From positions 1,178,001-1,242,000 of the forward strand of contig MJGA01000004.1 of the NCBI GenBank assembly GCA_001910725.1: a stretch of DNA of 64,000 nt. Reading direction: 5' to 3'. A program made the position numbers and the translations under genes. The notes under the pieces were generated by a model that searched no databases, was not told where the DNA came from, and saw nothing but the letters and a program-made list of their open reading frames with translations. The DNA comes from Phanerodontia chrysosporium. Lineage: Eukaryota > Basidiomycota > Agaricomycetes > Polyporales > Phanerochaetaceae. Below, piece by piece: positions 1 through 11,548 of the stretch (the stretch's first letter is position 1; each line of letters starts with the position of its first letter).

Positions 1-1646
1 CGCCCGCTCCGCGACTTGGAAGTGTTGGCTGTTGATACACCTTGCGAGCTGCTGGAACAAGGGGACCTGGATCTTCTGGAATTCCGCAGGATCGATCACG
101 TCAAGGACCTCCTCCATCTCGCTCAGGAACATGACCTCCTTTGGCGAGTTGACCTTTGGCCAATATTTGAGAAGCCCGAGGACGACCTCCTCAGCCAGGG
201 AGGCGTCCTTCTCCAGAAATTGCACAACGCAATACGCCAGCTGCGGGTGGTACATTGACAGGCTCTTCACTTTGTGAAGAGGTATGAGAACGCGCATGAG
301 GAAGGTCTTGTGTTCCTCCTTCAGGGGTAAGGCGAACCCGTTGATGATAGATCCAAGGATTTCGAGGAGTTCCGCGATTCCGTTGTGGCGCTCGGTTTCA
401 TAGATAAAGTGGAAGAAAACGTTGTTGATGCTTCTCCGAATGGGTGCACGGAGGTTAAGGAACTTGCCGTATATCCGGTGAAGCGTGGTCTTCAGGAAGT
501 CGCGTTCTCGCGGGTCTTCTGAGTCGAACAATTCGAGGAGGTTGAGGACAAAGTTCTGGTCAATGTACCGCTTTGCCACGTTGGTGTTGAAGTCCGGACT
601 CTCTACAAAACGGAGGAAGAACTCGTACACAATCTTGAGATGCGGCCAGGCGAGCTCGAGTACGGGTTCATCTTCTTCAGGATCGTATGCGTCGCCAGTA
701 GGATTAACAGGAGGGGGTATCGAACGGAATAGGTTTGTCGCGAACTGTCCAGTGACATGGGCGCTATCAGTGATACGCTTTCCACGGTGAAGCAAAGCGA
801 ACCGACCATCTTGACAACCTCTGGGTATATGTTTTCTGTTATGGCACCTCGCTGCGTAGTGATGTACTCCAACAGTTCATGCAAAGTCTGTGTCTTGATT
901 TGCTTCCCTTTGAGCTCGGAGTTGGTGTCATTGAAGTCGAACAGGACTGCGCACTGGTGCAACTTCTTGATGAAGAGTTGCGGCCGCTCGCTAGGGGGTG
1001 TTTCTACCGCACGACGCGTCAGCTGCCGCAAAGCGTGATAAGGACAAGCCACGTACCCATGAATGGCGGAAGTTTCTCTATCTCGACTTTCTCTGTGATC
1101 ACGAACCGGCTGCTTCGCTGTTTCCGCGGCGGTTTGCCAACGATAGGAATGGTGTCCTTGGGCCCCGTCCTCAACCGGTTGAGCGTGTTGGCCCTCGGCG
1201 GGGTATTGGGGCCGCCGTCCAGTGAAGTACGTTCGATGGGTTCAGCGGACGTGTCTGGGCTGACTACGACAATCGGTGGTGCTGGCGTAGCTCTATCTGA
1301 AGCATTGTAGCCCCGTTGAGGCACGGCGCCGGCGACCGAGTTGGAAGAGGAGGTGCGTCCTGAGCCAGCAGAGCCATTGGCCGAGGGCAGGGAGTGGTTG
1401 CTGCTGTTGTTGGCGAGATGGCTCAGACTTGCTACAGCCGACGACGGTTGCGGCAAGGGCTTAGCAGAGTTTGGAGGCGGCGGGGGAGGGGCAGCGGCAG
1501 CAGCAGCAGCAGCCTTTGCTTCCTTTGTTTTTGACGAGGACGACTCCTGAGACTTGGAACTTCTAAGCTGTGATACTGTGTCAGAACGCGTGCGTGTAGT
1601 CGAACAAGCAGGTAGTATTAACCAGAGTCTTCTTGAGTCCCTTCAT
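1..1646 (-). CDS. RTS1: PP2A 56-kDa (B56/B') regulatory subunit, C-terminus outside window
   Basis: Regulatory B56 subunit that targets the heterotrimeric Ser/Thr phosphatase PP2A (yeast Rts1 type). Exons read 1646-1623, 1567-1057, 1003-807 and 744-1; together they are exactly 492 codons, and the frame runs off the window edge. A basic start (MKGLKKTL) leads into a Ser/Lys- and Ala/Pro-rich disordered N-terminus. The HEAT-like B56 core follows, with family signatures [62 protein letters not shown] and [16 protein letters not shown]. The last residues in the window are HFQVAERA, so only the end of the core and the C-terminal tail are missing. The start is chosen because it joins in phase to the next exon and matches the short basic N-termini of fungal homologues. 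The family call is secure; the N-terminal exon is inferred. Confidence 0.95.
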
Positions 1647-2033
1647 GTCGAGCAAGAAGACGGTGTGGGAGCGAGCCTGCGTGCCCGGAGGTGGATTGGA
1701 TGTAAAGAGCGAAGACGAGATTTGTTGCAGCCAGGTTGTTGCGGCCACCGAGAGTCTACCGAGAATCGATGAGGAGCACGTCCAGCCGTCCGTCACACCC
1801 GTGACTGGCACCGTTACGGAACAGGCAACGACGACGGCGAGCGTGATGCGTGACGACAGGCGCCGGGGCATGTGCATGTCCGCGAACGCTGCTGCGCGCT
1901 TTCGAGCAACAGCAACCGGCACAGCGTCCTCGCCTTGCTCTAATTTATCTCTCGCCCTCTCTTCCCTACCACAACCGTCGCGCTCGTTCCTCGCAACATA
2001 CCCCCCTAGTCGCTCTCTTCCTCACGCAGTGCA
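1647..2033. promoter_or_regulatory. Divergent intergenic region between the PP2A B56 and Pro/Gly-rich protein genes
   Basis: About 390 bp separate two start codons that point away from each other, so the stretch must hold both promoters. It contains CT-rich tracts near 1940-2000, just before the plus-strand start, which are common in fungal promoters. I see no clear TATA box. Confidence 0.5.
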
Positions 2034-3351
2034 ATGGCTGGTAATTCCCCCTGCCCATCTCTCGGCCTGTCCCTGCCCTGACCTCTGCCATGCACTTCAG
2101 CTATTTATACCGTATACACGTCGCCAACACACCCACCGATACCCAACCACCTGCCTACGTTGATCGTAACTCCCCATGGTATGTGCTGCCAGTGTGCACG
2201 ACATCCCAGGGGTCTTACCTCTCGTCTGCAGGCCAACCTTCGAATATCCTGTATTCATACCTGCATACCAACTACGTGAGCTTCAAGCACGACATTACTG
2301 TTCCCCCTTGTTGACCTCATTGTGCAGAACACTGAAAACTATCTCCTGACACCATCCCCGCAAGGCGATCTTTGCGTCGCCAAGCTCTTCCCGCCACGGC
2401 CTAGTGCACCAGGCAAGGCGACCGCATCAGACCCAGGCCATTCCTCCTCCAGCTCACGTGTCGTCCGCTGCGAGGCCTCACGCAACCTGAAATGGTCCAT
2501 CACCAATACCGGTGTTCTCTCCCCGATCTACAAGCTGTCCTTGCCTTCTCCAGACTCCGCGGATCTCCCGCTCTTCCAGATATCCAAACCCAATCCTAAC
2601 GCTGCGTTCTGGAGTATGTTCTACTTCGCATACGCCGGACACAACATCCCCCCTAAGCGTATCGAGTTTGGCAAGATCCAAAAGAATCCTCCTGGCCCGA
2701 ACGGCGGCGGTACCCGAATCAGCATCACTGGTAAGACACCCGAGGAAAAGGCCGTCTGGCAGACGCTTGGCGAGGGCAACGAGGATTGTGTTGAGTGGGT
2801 GGTGCTCTGTGCCGCATTGAACCTTCTGGAGTATGTCCATCACGAGCCCGGCCGTCGTTTTCTGCTCTGACCTTTCCGACTTCAGTGACGAGATCATCAA
2901 GGCGGCAGAGAAGAACCCCGCGGCAGGGCCCTCAGGCTCTCAGTCCCCTCCGCCGATGGCTCCTAACGGCCGCGCTCCTGTCGCGCTCCGAGACCCCGGC
3001 GCGCCGCCACCGCCAGGCCCGCAGCAGCCGATGCGTGCGGGCTCTGTGCCCCCCGTTGGCCGCGGAGGCCCGATGTCGCCGCCGCAGGGCATGCCGCCGC
3101 AAGGCATGCCCATGCCACCACCCGGCGGTCGTGGCGGGCCCATGCCCCCGCAGGGCATGCTGCCCCACGGATACCCCAATGGCGGGCCGCGCCCTCCCCC
3201 AGGATACGGCGCCCCGCCGCCCCAAGGATACCCAGCACCCGGTCCAGGTCAAGGCTATCCTGGCCCCCGCCCTGGCCCTGGAGGCATGCCGCCTCCGCAC
3301 GGTGGCTACCCAGCACCCGGTCGCGGTGGCCCCCCCGGCAACCGCTTCTAA
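2034..3351 (+). CDS. Conserved basidiomycete protein with Pro/Gly-rich C-terminal tail
   Basis: Not assigned to a named family. The model with exons 2034-2040, 2232-2275, 2328-2830 and 2886-3351 gives exactly 340 codons (339 aa). Exon 1 is only 7 nt (ATG GCT G), and the phases then join into MAGQPSNILYSYLHTNY. Residues 1 to about 185 form a compact, globular-looking domain with motifs such as YNTENYLLTPSPQGDL, FWSMFYFAYAGHNIPPKRIEFGK and CVEWVVLCAALNLLDDEI. The last 150 residues or so are low-complexity Pro/Gly/Met repeats (MPPQGMPMPPP, GYPAPG). The tail resembles proline-rich tails that bind SH3 or profilin partners, but function is unknown. The intron phases support the gene; the first exon is the weakest part, and its 191-nt intron is unusually long for this window. 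Confidence 0.75.
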
Positions 3352-3772
3352 GCGCGTCGTCTCGCGTTCGATACCTGGTCTCATGTCTGTTCCACTCTTG
3401 GGTTCCCTGATGACTTGCAACTCTTCCCGTGGATGTGAAAATCCACGCATTAACGAACTTTATGTCACTTTCGTGACCTGGGTCGATGTTTCTTGTAAAG
3501 TACTTTTCCTTCTGGCTTCTCTACCGGGCTCTGGTCCTTGTTGTCTTGACAGTTTGCGTATCATCACGACTTTCAACCTCAGTTGTTCTTTCCCTTCCTA
3601 CTCAGTTCAAGCGCAATTTGCTCCGCGCAGTATCACACACGTACACTTCAGCTCGTACTTTGGTCCATCGACAGCCTTCGGTCCTATGTACATAGCCAAC
3701 AAAATACCCAAGGTTCCGGTTCCATTAATACAGTCTGTTTACGCAAGAGCACTGTGGTCGGCTGCAGGATCC
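3352..3772. other. Convergent 3' region between the Pro/Gly-rich gene and citrate synthase
   Basis: About 420 bp of tail-to-tail sequence holding both 3' UTRs. A perfect 7-bp stem with a 6-nt loop lies at 3428-3447. I see no gene in it; the small ORFs here lack any protein-like composition. Confidence 0.6.
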
Positions 3773-5952
3773 CTACTGCTTGATCAGTTTCTCGATGGCG
3801 TCCATGGACAGCGCTGTGATGTGAATGAGCCAACAGAGCAAAGACGGGATAGCACACGGTACGAACATTTCGGACGCTCAATCGGGAGGCCGAGAGCTCT
3901 TGCCCAAACGATCTGCGTGAGGGCACCGAGAGCTATAATCTCATGTCAGAGTGCTAATGCGGTCGTCTGACTGGTATTACTCACCGCGTGAGACACCGAA
4001 GATCACGGTGTAGTACTAAAGAGCTACGGTTAATATCGACAATCGCAAGATAAACTGTAGCGTCTAACCTTGAACTGCGTTATGCCGTAGTGGTACAGCA
4101 CGCAGCCTGGACATGTGTTAGTATGATCTCCAGCAGTTTGGAGAGATGGCTTATGTACCGGAAGCCGCATCAACGTTCGGGTGCGGGTTCTTTGTCTGGA
4201 GATACAGGATACCATAAGCAACCATACCCAATTATTTACGCAAAAATCTCACCTTTCCGTGTTCCTTGAGAACAATCGGCGCGACTTCCGAAGTCTGGTA
4301 CCGAGGTCAGCCGTCGTAGCAATTGAAAGTCACGTCTGCACATCACCTTCTTGACCATCTGGATCACGGGGTCTTCGAGCAGCTCAGGGCGAGTCTCGCA
4401 GAACTGCAGAAGCGCTGTGAAGCGAGGATCCGGGTTGCGCAGGACTCCGTGGCCGTACCTGCGCCACAATCATCATTAGCGCCACAGGCCTGTCAAAGCG
4501 TATCAGGCTACGAACCCTGGGACGACCTGGCCGCTCTTCAGGGTCTTCCAGAGGAACTCTTTGATGTGGTCGTGCGTGAGGTTATCACCGAGCTCTTTGC
4601 GCATGTTGAGCTGCCAGCGCAGTACCTCCTGGTTTGCCAATCTGGAAGTTCATTAGGCTGGGCGCGCACGGATAATTTGAGGTTGGGTGTACGAACCCGT
4701 GGAGGGGGCCAGCCAGAGCGTACAGCGCGCCCGCATATGCAATGAAAGGATCAGCGAGGGTTGAGCCAATCAAGTCTATAATGAAATAAATGAATCGCCC
4801 TCTCATACAAAGCAATACACCTACGAGCAGTATGCGCGGAGGCGTTGCCACCCTCGTGGTCGCCGTGGAGAGCGATATACAGGCGGAGGTATTCAGTGAG
4901 GTTGTGGTTATCACCAAAGCCGAGCATGTTGACGTAGTTTCCTGAATACTCTCAGCATTGTGTCCGCTGGCCCTGACATGCCAACACTCACCGACAAGAT
5001 CCAGATCCTTATTGATGTCCGCGATGGGGGAACCAGGCTTGTACACGTTCCGGTAGATACGAGCAGCGATGGCAGGAAGCTTTGCAATGAGGTCAAGGGA
5101 GTCTTCCAGGGCATAAGTCCAGTATTCCGTCTTCTTGATGCCCCGCTCGTAGGCTGAAGCAAATTGGCTGTCGTGGTTCAACGCGGCGACACCCATGCCC
5201 AACTGCGTCATCGGATGCAAGGACGCCGGAAGCCTGGGCCACAGTCAACGACCGCTGCAGTTGCTATACATTGGCGCGTACTCATCAAGTAGCTTTTCGA
5301 CGTGCTTGGGAAGCTGCCCTCTTTCTGCGAGTTCCCTGGACAGCTGGCGCGTCTCGGCTTCCGTGGGCACCTTGCCCGTCAAGAGCAGCCATAGCATACT
5401 CTCGGCAATGATCTCTTTACCACCAGGCGCTGGCGGAAGGACCTTTTGGCAGTCTGGGATGCTCAGTCCATGGAAGCGGATGCCCTATTCAGCGCGTCTT
5501 AGCTGGGTACGCCTACGCGTATTTAGATGGTACCCACCTCGTTCGGGTCGAGGACAGACGCATCCCAGAGCATGGCCTTCAGACCACGCATACCTCCAAT
5601 GAGGTGCTCCACCTGAGGATATTGTCAGAAGAGCTTTCCGGCACCCGATGGGCAGATAATGGTCACCTTTACATCGCCGAGGACTGCTTGACCATGCTCA
5701 GTTTTCTACGCGTCGGTGAATGAAGTCAGTCTCGGGTACGTCTTCGCCAGTGCAGCAACATACCAAGGCTTGCAGCTGGGCCCTCTTGGCGGGAATGACT
5801 TCCTCCAGGGCCTCCCTGATCGTCTGCTTCTATGAGCGGCATGCGCGACGTGCAATGCGGGGTAGAGACGTTACCTTGGTGGATGCGAGTCGCCTCTGGC
5901 TCGAGAGGTTCCTCGAGAAAGAGGAGGCGACAGTGCTGGAGCGTCTGAACAT
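3773..5952 (-). CDS. CIT1: Citrate synthase, mitochondrial
   Basis: Condenses acetyl-CoA and oxaloacetate to citrate at the entry of the TCA cycle in the mitochondrial matrix. The start ([16 protein letters not shown]) is rich in Arg and Ser, as in a matrix-targeting presequence. About ten short introns break the gene. Family signatures in order are [88 protein letters not shown] (carrying the active-site-region histidine), [22 protein letters not shown] and [10 protein letters not shown]. The C-terminus is [10 protein letters not shown], an intron, then [12 protein letters not shown]. Length (about 470 aa) and motif order are normal. Its promoter is shared with SEC66. The mitochondrial rather than peroxisomal form is inferred from the presequence. 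Confidence 0.95.
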
Positions 5953-6250
5953 GGTGGTGGATGAGAACCGTGAGGCCAAGACGGGGATTTCAGGAAGGAG
6001 AGGAGGGGACGCACTCGCCAGCTGGTATATGTACGGCGCTAAACACCACTTGCGCCCAATTCACGGATCCGGGGTAGCGTGGGGTCCGGGCCGACGTCGG
6101 CCGAGTCCCGCCACGGCCGACGCCCGGTGATGGTGTGCCGTATAAGGCAACTGCCACGCGACGCGTCCGTGCCAGCTCACGCTTGCAGTTTCGACCACAG
6201 CTCTTCACCGACCTCGACTACGCCAAAGGCCCGCGCGAGCCTCCGCCGAC
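5953..6250. promoter_or_regulatory. Shared divergent promoter of citrate synthase and SEC66
   Basis: 298 bp between two divergent start codons. A TATA-like element (tataagg) lies at 6141-6147, 110 bp before the SEC66 ATG. The rest is GC-rich with no other motif I can support. Confidence 0.5.
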
Positions 6251-7174
6251 ATGGCCTCCCTTCTCGTTCCTCTCCTTTATGTATTTATTGTTTTTGGCGG
6301 CCTCTGGGTCTTCAGCACACTCTACAAGCGGCACACTGCCAGTACGTCCACGTCTGCCGCTGAATACGTGTTCGGTTTTGAACAGTGTGCCGCAGAGAAA
6401 GTAATCGAACCGTATTTCCCCCGTCACCACGAACGGGACGTCTATGTATCCTTGTTACAAAAGACAGATCCTCCTGCACCAGAGCACCTCCTGAAAGCAG
6501 CACTAGTCCGCCGAGCCGTCACGAACGTCAGTCGCATCATGCGTCTGCGCGAAGACAAGCCCGCACTGCAGAACTTGCTGCAGAAGGGCTCAATAGGTGA
6601 CGACCTGTGGAACAGCCTTCTTGCAGCAGAAAAGGAACTTGAAGCCGAGGTCCTCGAAACCGCCGCAGAAGCCAATACCTTCGTCGATGGCTGGGGGCAG
6701 ATCATTTACCAAACAGCCACTGAAGTGCTGCACAATGACAAGATGAGGTCCATCTTTGAATCCATCGAGACCATGAAGGCCGAGAAAGGTCAGCTCTCTA
6801 GTCTATGCCGTTCCTGGTGGAAACTGACTCTGTCGTCCGCCTTCAAGAGCATAAGTATGGTGTCAAGGCCAAGCTTAACCTCGTTCAAGTCCCGAATCCT
6901 GCTGCCACACCACGATCGCCTATGCCGACGCCAGCAACTCCTCCGATCACTGGTAGAACAACGCCGTCCACCCCCGTCGCGCGAGCTGACGGACTTCCTT
7001 CGTCATCTAGCACAGGTGCCGGCAGCGTGATTTCTAGTGACGGGGATGGTGACGGCTCTACCTCTCCCAGCACTCCTCGTACGCCGAAGGTACGTCCTTA
7101 CGTTGAACTCCTGGCTCTTAACTCGATGCTAAGTCATGCGGCAGTCTGCAAAGAAGGCCAAGAAGCGCAAGTAG
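6251..7174 (+). CDS. SEC66: Sec66/Sec71-type subunit of the Sec62/63 ER translocation complex
   Basis: Non-essential subunit of the Sec63 complex that assists post-translational import into the ER. Exons 6251-6788, 6848-7089 and 7145-7174 give exactly 270 codons (269 aa). Residues 5-25 form one hydrophobic membrane segment (LLVPLLYVFIVFGGLWVFSTLY), as in the family. The conserved cytosolic domain follows with EPYFPRHHERDVYVSLL, PEHLLKAALVRRAV, LREDKPALQNLLQKGSIGDDLW and WGQIIYQTATEVL. A Pro/Ser/Thr-rich linker leads to a very basic C-terminus (SAKKAKKRK) encoded by a separate 30-nt exon. The 3' UTR holds a 13-C run at 7185-7197. The gene is tail-to-tail with RdRP 1. Family assignment is firm. 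Confidence 0.92.
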
Positions 7175-7184
7175 ACTTTGGCAG

Positions 7185-7197
7185 CCCCCCCCCCCCC
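7185..7197 (+). repeat. 13-C mononucleotide run
   Basis: Thirteen consecutive C in the SEC66 3' UTR, the longest homopolymer noticed in the window. Confidence 0.9.
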
Positions 7198-7309
7198 GAT
7201 CATATCGCGTTGTACTGTGGATTTGGAAACGACTATATTCACATATACCGGATGCATGTGTCACATATGAAGGCTGCGTATGATCAATGAAGGTGGCATG
7301 AAGTGGGAG

Positions 7310-10300
7310 CTAAGCATCATCAGGTTCAGTGCTGTCTTGGGATCCCTCCGCCGCGATTTCCTTCACTGCGTCGAAAATCTCATGCAATGCAAGAAGACGG
7401 AAGCTGTCCGAGCCAAAGGATTCGGGCCTGAGTGCTGTCATTCTGTAAGCCACCCACGCTCGCTTCAAGACTTCGTGCGGACCGTCGGCGTCTGCACTCA
7501 GCCGCGACGAGACGTGCTCAGTGAGAAGTGAGACTTGTTCGCGTACTTGAGACATGCGCTCCTTGCGCAGGGCGATCTGGCTCGTCTGCGTGGCAATGGT
7601 GCCGACGACAACCTCCTCCTCCGAAAGCATCGCGGAGCGTTTCTGGTGCAGATTGTACGAGAGGCAGATGGTCCGTAGGCGAGGCAAGTACTCCATGAAC
7701 AGGTCCCGGACGTACGAGATTCGCTGATTGTTGCGCAGAGGCGCGGCCTGGATGTAGGCAGAGACGTGGTCGTGGATCGTCTTGTCGAGAGGGTCCATCA
7801 AAGCAACACTGTCATTGCGGAAGAAGTCGGTGACTTCCTGGAGGGATACCAAGCCTTTGTATGGCTGGTTCGACCGCTGCGGGGACGGCGGCTCGGGCAA
7901 GTGGACCTCGCGGAAGAGGCGGCCGAGATAGCGGGAGCTTTTGTAGAAACGACCAGAACTCCCAGTTTCGGGGGCACTCCAGTCGGGCCTCCCGTCCTCC
8001 ATGTCGCACTCGGGCAAGTGCGCGATCGGCACTGGAAGGCCGGTCTTCGGATAGTCGGTCGCAAGACTGTGCATATAGGCTAGGCGCAGACAGCGAGCGT
8101 CGAAAATACCCCTCGGACTCTTGTCTGCCATCTCAAGCCACCGATTGGCAATGATGCCAATATTCTGTGAATATTTGCGTATGCTCAGTGGGCGTCGGAG
8201 CCGCGAGAGGAATGGCGCACTTACATCGCTGCAGATGAACTCGGTCACGAACTCAGCCATGTCTTTCTGCGTACTTGGATGCGGCAGCTCTTTCCTGGTT
8301 GCGGAGTCGTAATCAGCAGGCCGACACTTCTTTTGGGGCAGAAGTCCTTCAAGTCCCGTAATCACGAAGACATCGCCTGCTAGTGCTTCAGCTTCACATT
8401 ATACCCGTCTATAGGCATGCAGCTTTACCGTCAAGATCTCCGCCGCCAAGCTTTGAGGCGATTGGGCGTGCGCCTGATAGCCCTGCGGTCAGTTCGGTCT
8501 ACGTCGAGAGCAAATGGATGATCACCTTTGGTGGGGAATACTAGGGCATTTTTGATTGGATGGAGGTCAAGAGGGCTACCTTCTGGAGGACGCCCCACGG
8601 CGCGGACGATCTGCACGTCTCCAGGATGTACACCGGGTGACCGCGATAGCATCATCTTACCTTCGAGAAAAACAGGCTCAGTATTGCCCGAAGTCGTAAC
8701 ACACGCGAAGACCTCTCCGTCATCGAGACAGTCGTACGGGTCGGCCACTCCTACTAGGGTGTAGCCACCAGGCACAGGTATCCGCGCATGATACTTCAGG
8801 TCACGAAGGATGTGGTAGGTTGCGGCCTTGAGCACGCGATGGAAGAAGGGATCCGGTATGTCCTCCACACCCAATTTCACCAAGCTAGCGAACACGGAAG
8901 ACACCTTGAAGCCTGTCCCCAAGCCATAGGGCTCGAGTAGCCTGGCCGCTGTCGACAAGGAGCGCGTGGCATCTATGGTTCCTTGAATCACTGCGTCCTG
9001 CAGTCCCTTCAAGACTTCGAACCCGCCCTTGATCTGCAAGTCCTCGAGAAGCATGATGAGCGGCCGATTGAGGCGGAACGGTCCCGCCTTGGTGAACGCA
9101 GCCGCGACTTCCACCGTCCTGGAATGTGGCGCCTCGAACTTGATCATCGACGGCCGCACGACGAGCACGCGTCCCTTCAGGTGGCGGCTCACCGTCGCGG
9201 TGCCCTTGATACCCTGGATGCGGAGTTGGATCGCATCGGGGATCTTATGCATCCTCCTGTACCGCCGACTCTTGTTCTGCAGCTCCTGCCATACCTCCGC
9301 TATCAAGGCCTCCGAAATCAGGCCTGCGCCGTCTGTGAAGGACCGCTTTCCTCGAGCGTCCTCTATGTCCGCCTCCACGACAATCTCCTCAGCCTCCACC
9401 TCCACCGCTGCGTCGGTCGTCGTGAATGCCAAGGCTCGACGGGCACCCAGACGGGCTGGGCAGTACACAAGGCGCGGGTCGTAGGGGGTGTTGTGGAAAT
9501 TACCGATGTCACTAAGGATAGAATCGGCAGTGACAGTCTTTCCAGGCATCTGGAAAGACTTGACAAACCAGACGCTGTGCTGCTTGAGGCCAGAAGACGA
9601 CCACTGAAGCATCTTGAAACGACGTCCGACGAGGTTTACGCCTTCTGAGAGGAAATAACCGAATCTCTTGCGCACGAATGCTAAGCTGTTTACCCCGCGG
9701 TCCATCTTATACTGGAAGCCTTCCTCGTCGGTGAACTCGACTCGCAGGAAGTTCGAGGTATGGTCAGCGTACTTGCGCATGATACGATTGTTCTTTTCCG
9801 GGAAAGGCCCCGTCAGGATGAATCGCGACGGTGTGATGGTAAGGTGGTAGCAGGCAAATATTTCTGTGTCGCTGAAAGGGAGCATTACAGAGGGCTTGAA
9901 GCTTTTCTTACACTGCAGAAAGAGCTTGATGAGATGGTCCACGGGTTCCTTCGAATTTGACCCCTTGTACCACGAAGTGTCGCTGGCCTCTTCCGCGAAA
10001 TATCGCACAAAACTAGCGACGTAAGAGGTGCCCAACGACAACCGCATCTTCTTTAAGTGAGGCTTGAGCCTGAGAAGCTCCTGGAGATCCATGAGGCCAG
10101 CACGCGCTATCGCGTCCACTTGGAAGCTTATCTCGAATGGCTCGGTAGCGATCCAAGCATTGTACTGGCTGCGCACGTCTGAAGAGAAAATGTTCCGGCG
10201 TACGACAGGATAGGCGTACTCAACGACATGAACGTGGGTTTCTTGGAATAGCCTCCTCGCGGTGGCGAGATGTTTAAGGCCGGGACATAGTACTCGAATA

Positions 10301-11049
10301 GCAGTGGACGTATAGGCCGTGTACTGTTCGTGCTGTTCATCGAGGCACGCGAGCTGCGTGCGCGAGTCTTTTCCCTTCAGAATAGGAATGTGGGGGCTCG
10401 ATTCGTACGTTGGAACTGAGGACAGAGTAAAGAAGATGGCCGGTCCAGACGGATCTGTGGACGCCCAAACGATATGTGATGCACGAATGACAATGGAGAG
10501 AACCTGATGGTTCTTCTCCTGGACAAGATGAAGGCGGAACTGTCGGCGATCCTCGTCGAATATGAGATGGCTGGGGTCCACGCCAGTCTTCTCATATTCG
10601 ACAGAAAATGTGTTGTCCCGACACTCCCACCCGAACTGAACCGTGCATATGCGCACGAGCGACGTGTCTGCTGGTGCGATGGAAGGTGGTATGATCTGCC
10701 GGGATCCCGGCCTGACTTGGAGACCGTGCGGTTTCACTTTGCTCCGGTTGGACCCGTTTCTCACTTCGAAAGCGAGCCTTGTGCGACCAGGCCCGAGGTT
10801 AATGACCAAGTTTGGGTAGGCGCCACCGTACTCTTTCATGAACAGTGAGCCGATCTCGTACGTGGGCAACAGAAGTGCCGCAGTACGTGCTCGACGAGCG
10901 TCCACTGGTCCAAGTACAGAGAGCTGAAAGTGGGAGAGGAGTGGGATGCAGTGTGCGGGCATGTTGCAGCGTCGAAGGGCAGCCGACAGCTTGCTCCTTA
11001 ACTCCAAAGGATGAACGAACGCATCAATGTTGTACACGGAGATGTCCAT
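7310..11049 (-). CDS. Cellular RNA-dependent RNA polymerase 1 (RNA silencing)
   Basis: Fungal cellular RdRP of the QDE-1/SAD-1/Rdp1 superfamily, which makes double-stranded RNA for Dicer. It is about 1,190 aa after removal of at least three introns (one before ARPIASKLGGG, one at 8380-8428, one near 8165-8225). Residues 1-75 look RRM-like (MDISVYNIDAFV). The RdRP domain shows FTDGAGLIS, RIQGIKGTATVS, RPSMIKFEAP, NRPLIMLLEDL and RIPVPGGYTLVGVADP. The catalytic loop GGGDLDGD carries the metal-binding aspartates. An intron splits the Gly codon of that motif. The C-terminal part ends in a helical region with KRAWVAYRM. The reading frame is intact throughout as far as I can follow. It is the downstream copy of a tandem pair; which orthologue it is cannot be decided here. 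Confidence 0.93.
8380..8428 (-). other. Intron inside the catalytic DLDGD motif of RdRP 1
   Basis: A 49-nt GT-AG intron interrupts the codon for the Gly of DLDGD (GAC G | GC GAT). RdRP 2 has an intron at exactly the same base. The shared position supports descent of both genes from one intron-containing ancestor. Confidence 0.85.
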
Positions 11050-11548
11050 CTATTTCTGGTGAGTTTCCAGGTCGAGGGGGCATAGATCGAGCACATACCT
11101 CAGAGCTATATGAAGGTGTGTTGGATGCACAGCTCGGGGTCGTGCAGTGGGGCTCCTAATGGCAGTGGTCAGAGTGGTGGCTAGAGGTGGAAGGCCTCAA
11201 GCACGAGTTCACGGGAAGATGGGCAGTCTTATCAGGGCAGCAGCATGAGAAATGGGAACAGCAGGTCCAATAAATGGTGAGTTAGCTCAAACGTGAGTTT
11301 TTCGAATGAATGCGGCATTAAGATTTCGCACGCGGGTAAGAAATACGCTGAAAGCCTTGAAAGGCTGTCATTGATATGGAGTCTTTGTGAGATATCTGGA
11401 ATAGGCACATATGACTGTGGCGGCTTTGGAGAGGACCAAGAGAAAGGCGCACAAACATCGCACCGGTGAGCGCCGTCGTGGAGCGCAGAGATCCCTACCA
11501 ATGTTTCCTACCATCGTCAATGTAATAATGCGGCCTAAGGACACGTTT
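11050..11548. promoter_or_regulatory. Spacer between the tandem RdRP genes
   Basis: About 500 bp that must contain the promoter of RdRP 1 and the 3' UTR of RdRP 2, both minus strand. I see no protein-like ORF and no repeat shared with the region upstream of RdRP 2. Confidence 0.4.

Noticed and set aside
745..806. Frame break in PP2A B56 after EVVKM
   Set aside because: Using the acceptor at 745-747 gives [10 protein letters not shown], which matches the family exactly; a nearer AG had misled the first reading.
3352..3772. tRNA, rRNA or small RNA gene in intergenic regions
   Set aside because: No A-box/B-box pair or cloverleaf pairing could be found by eye here or in the other long spacers.
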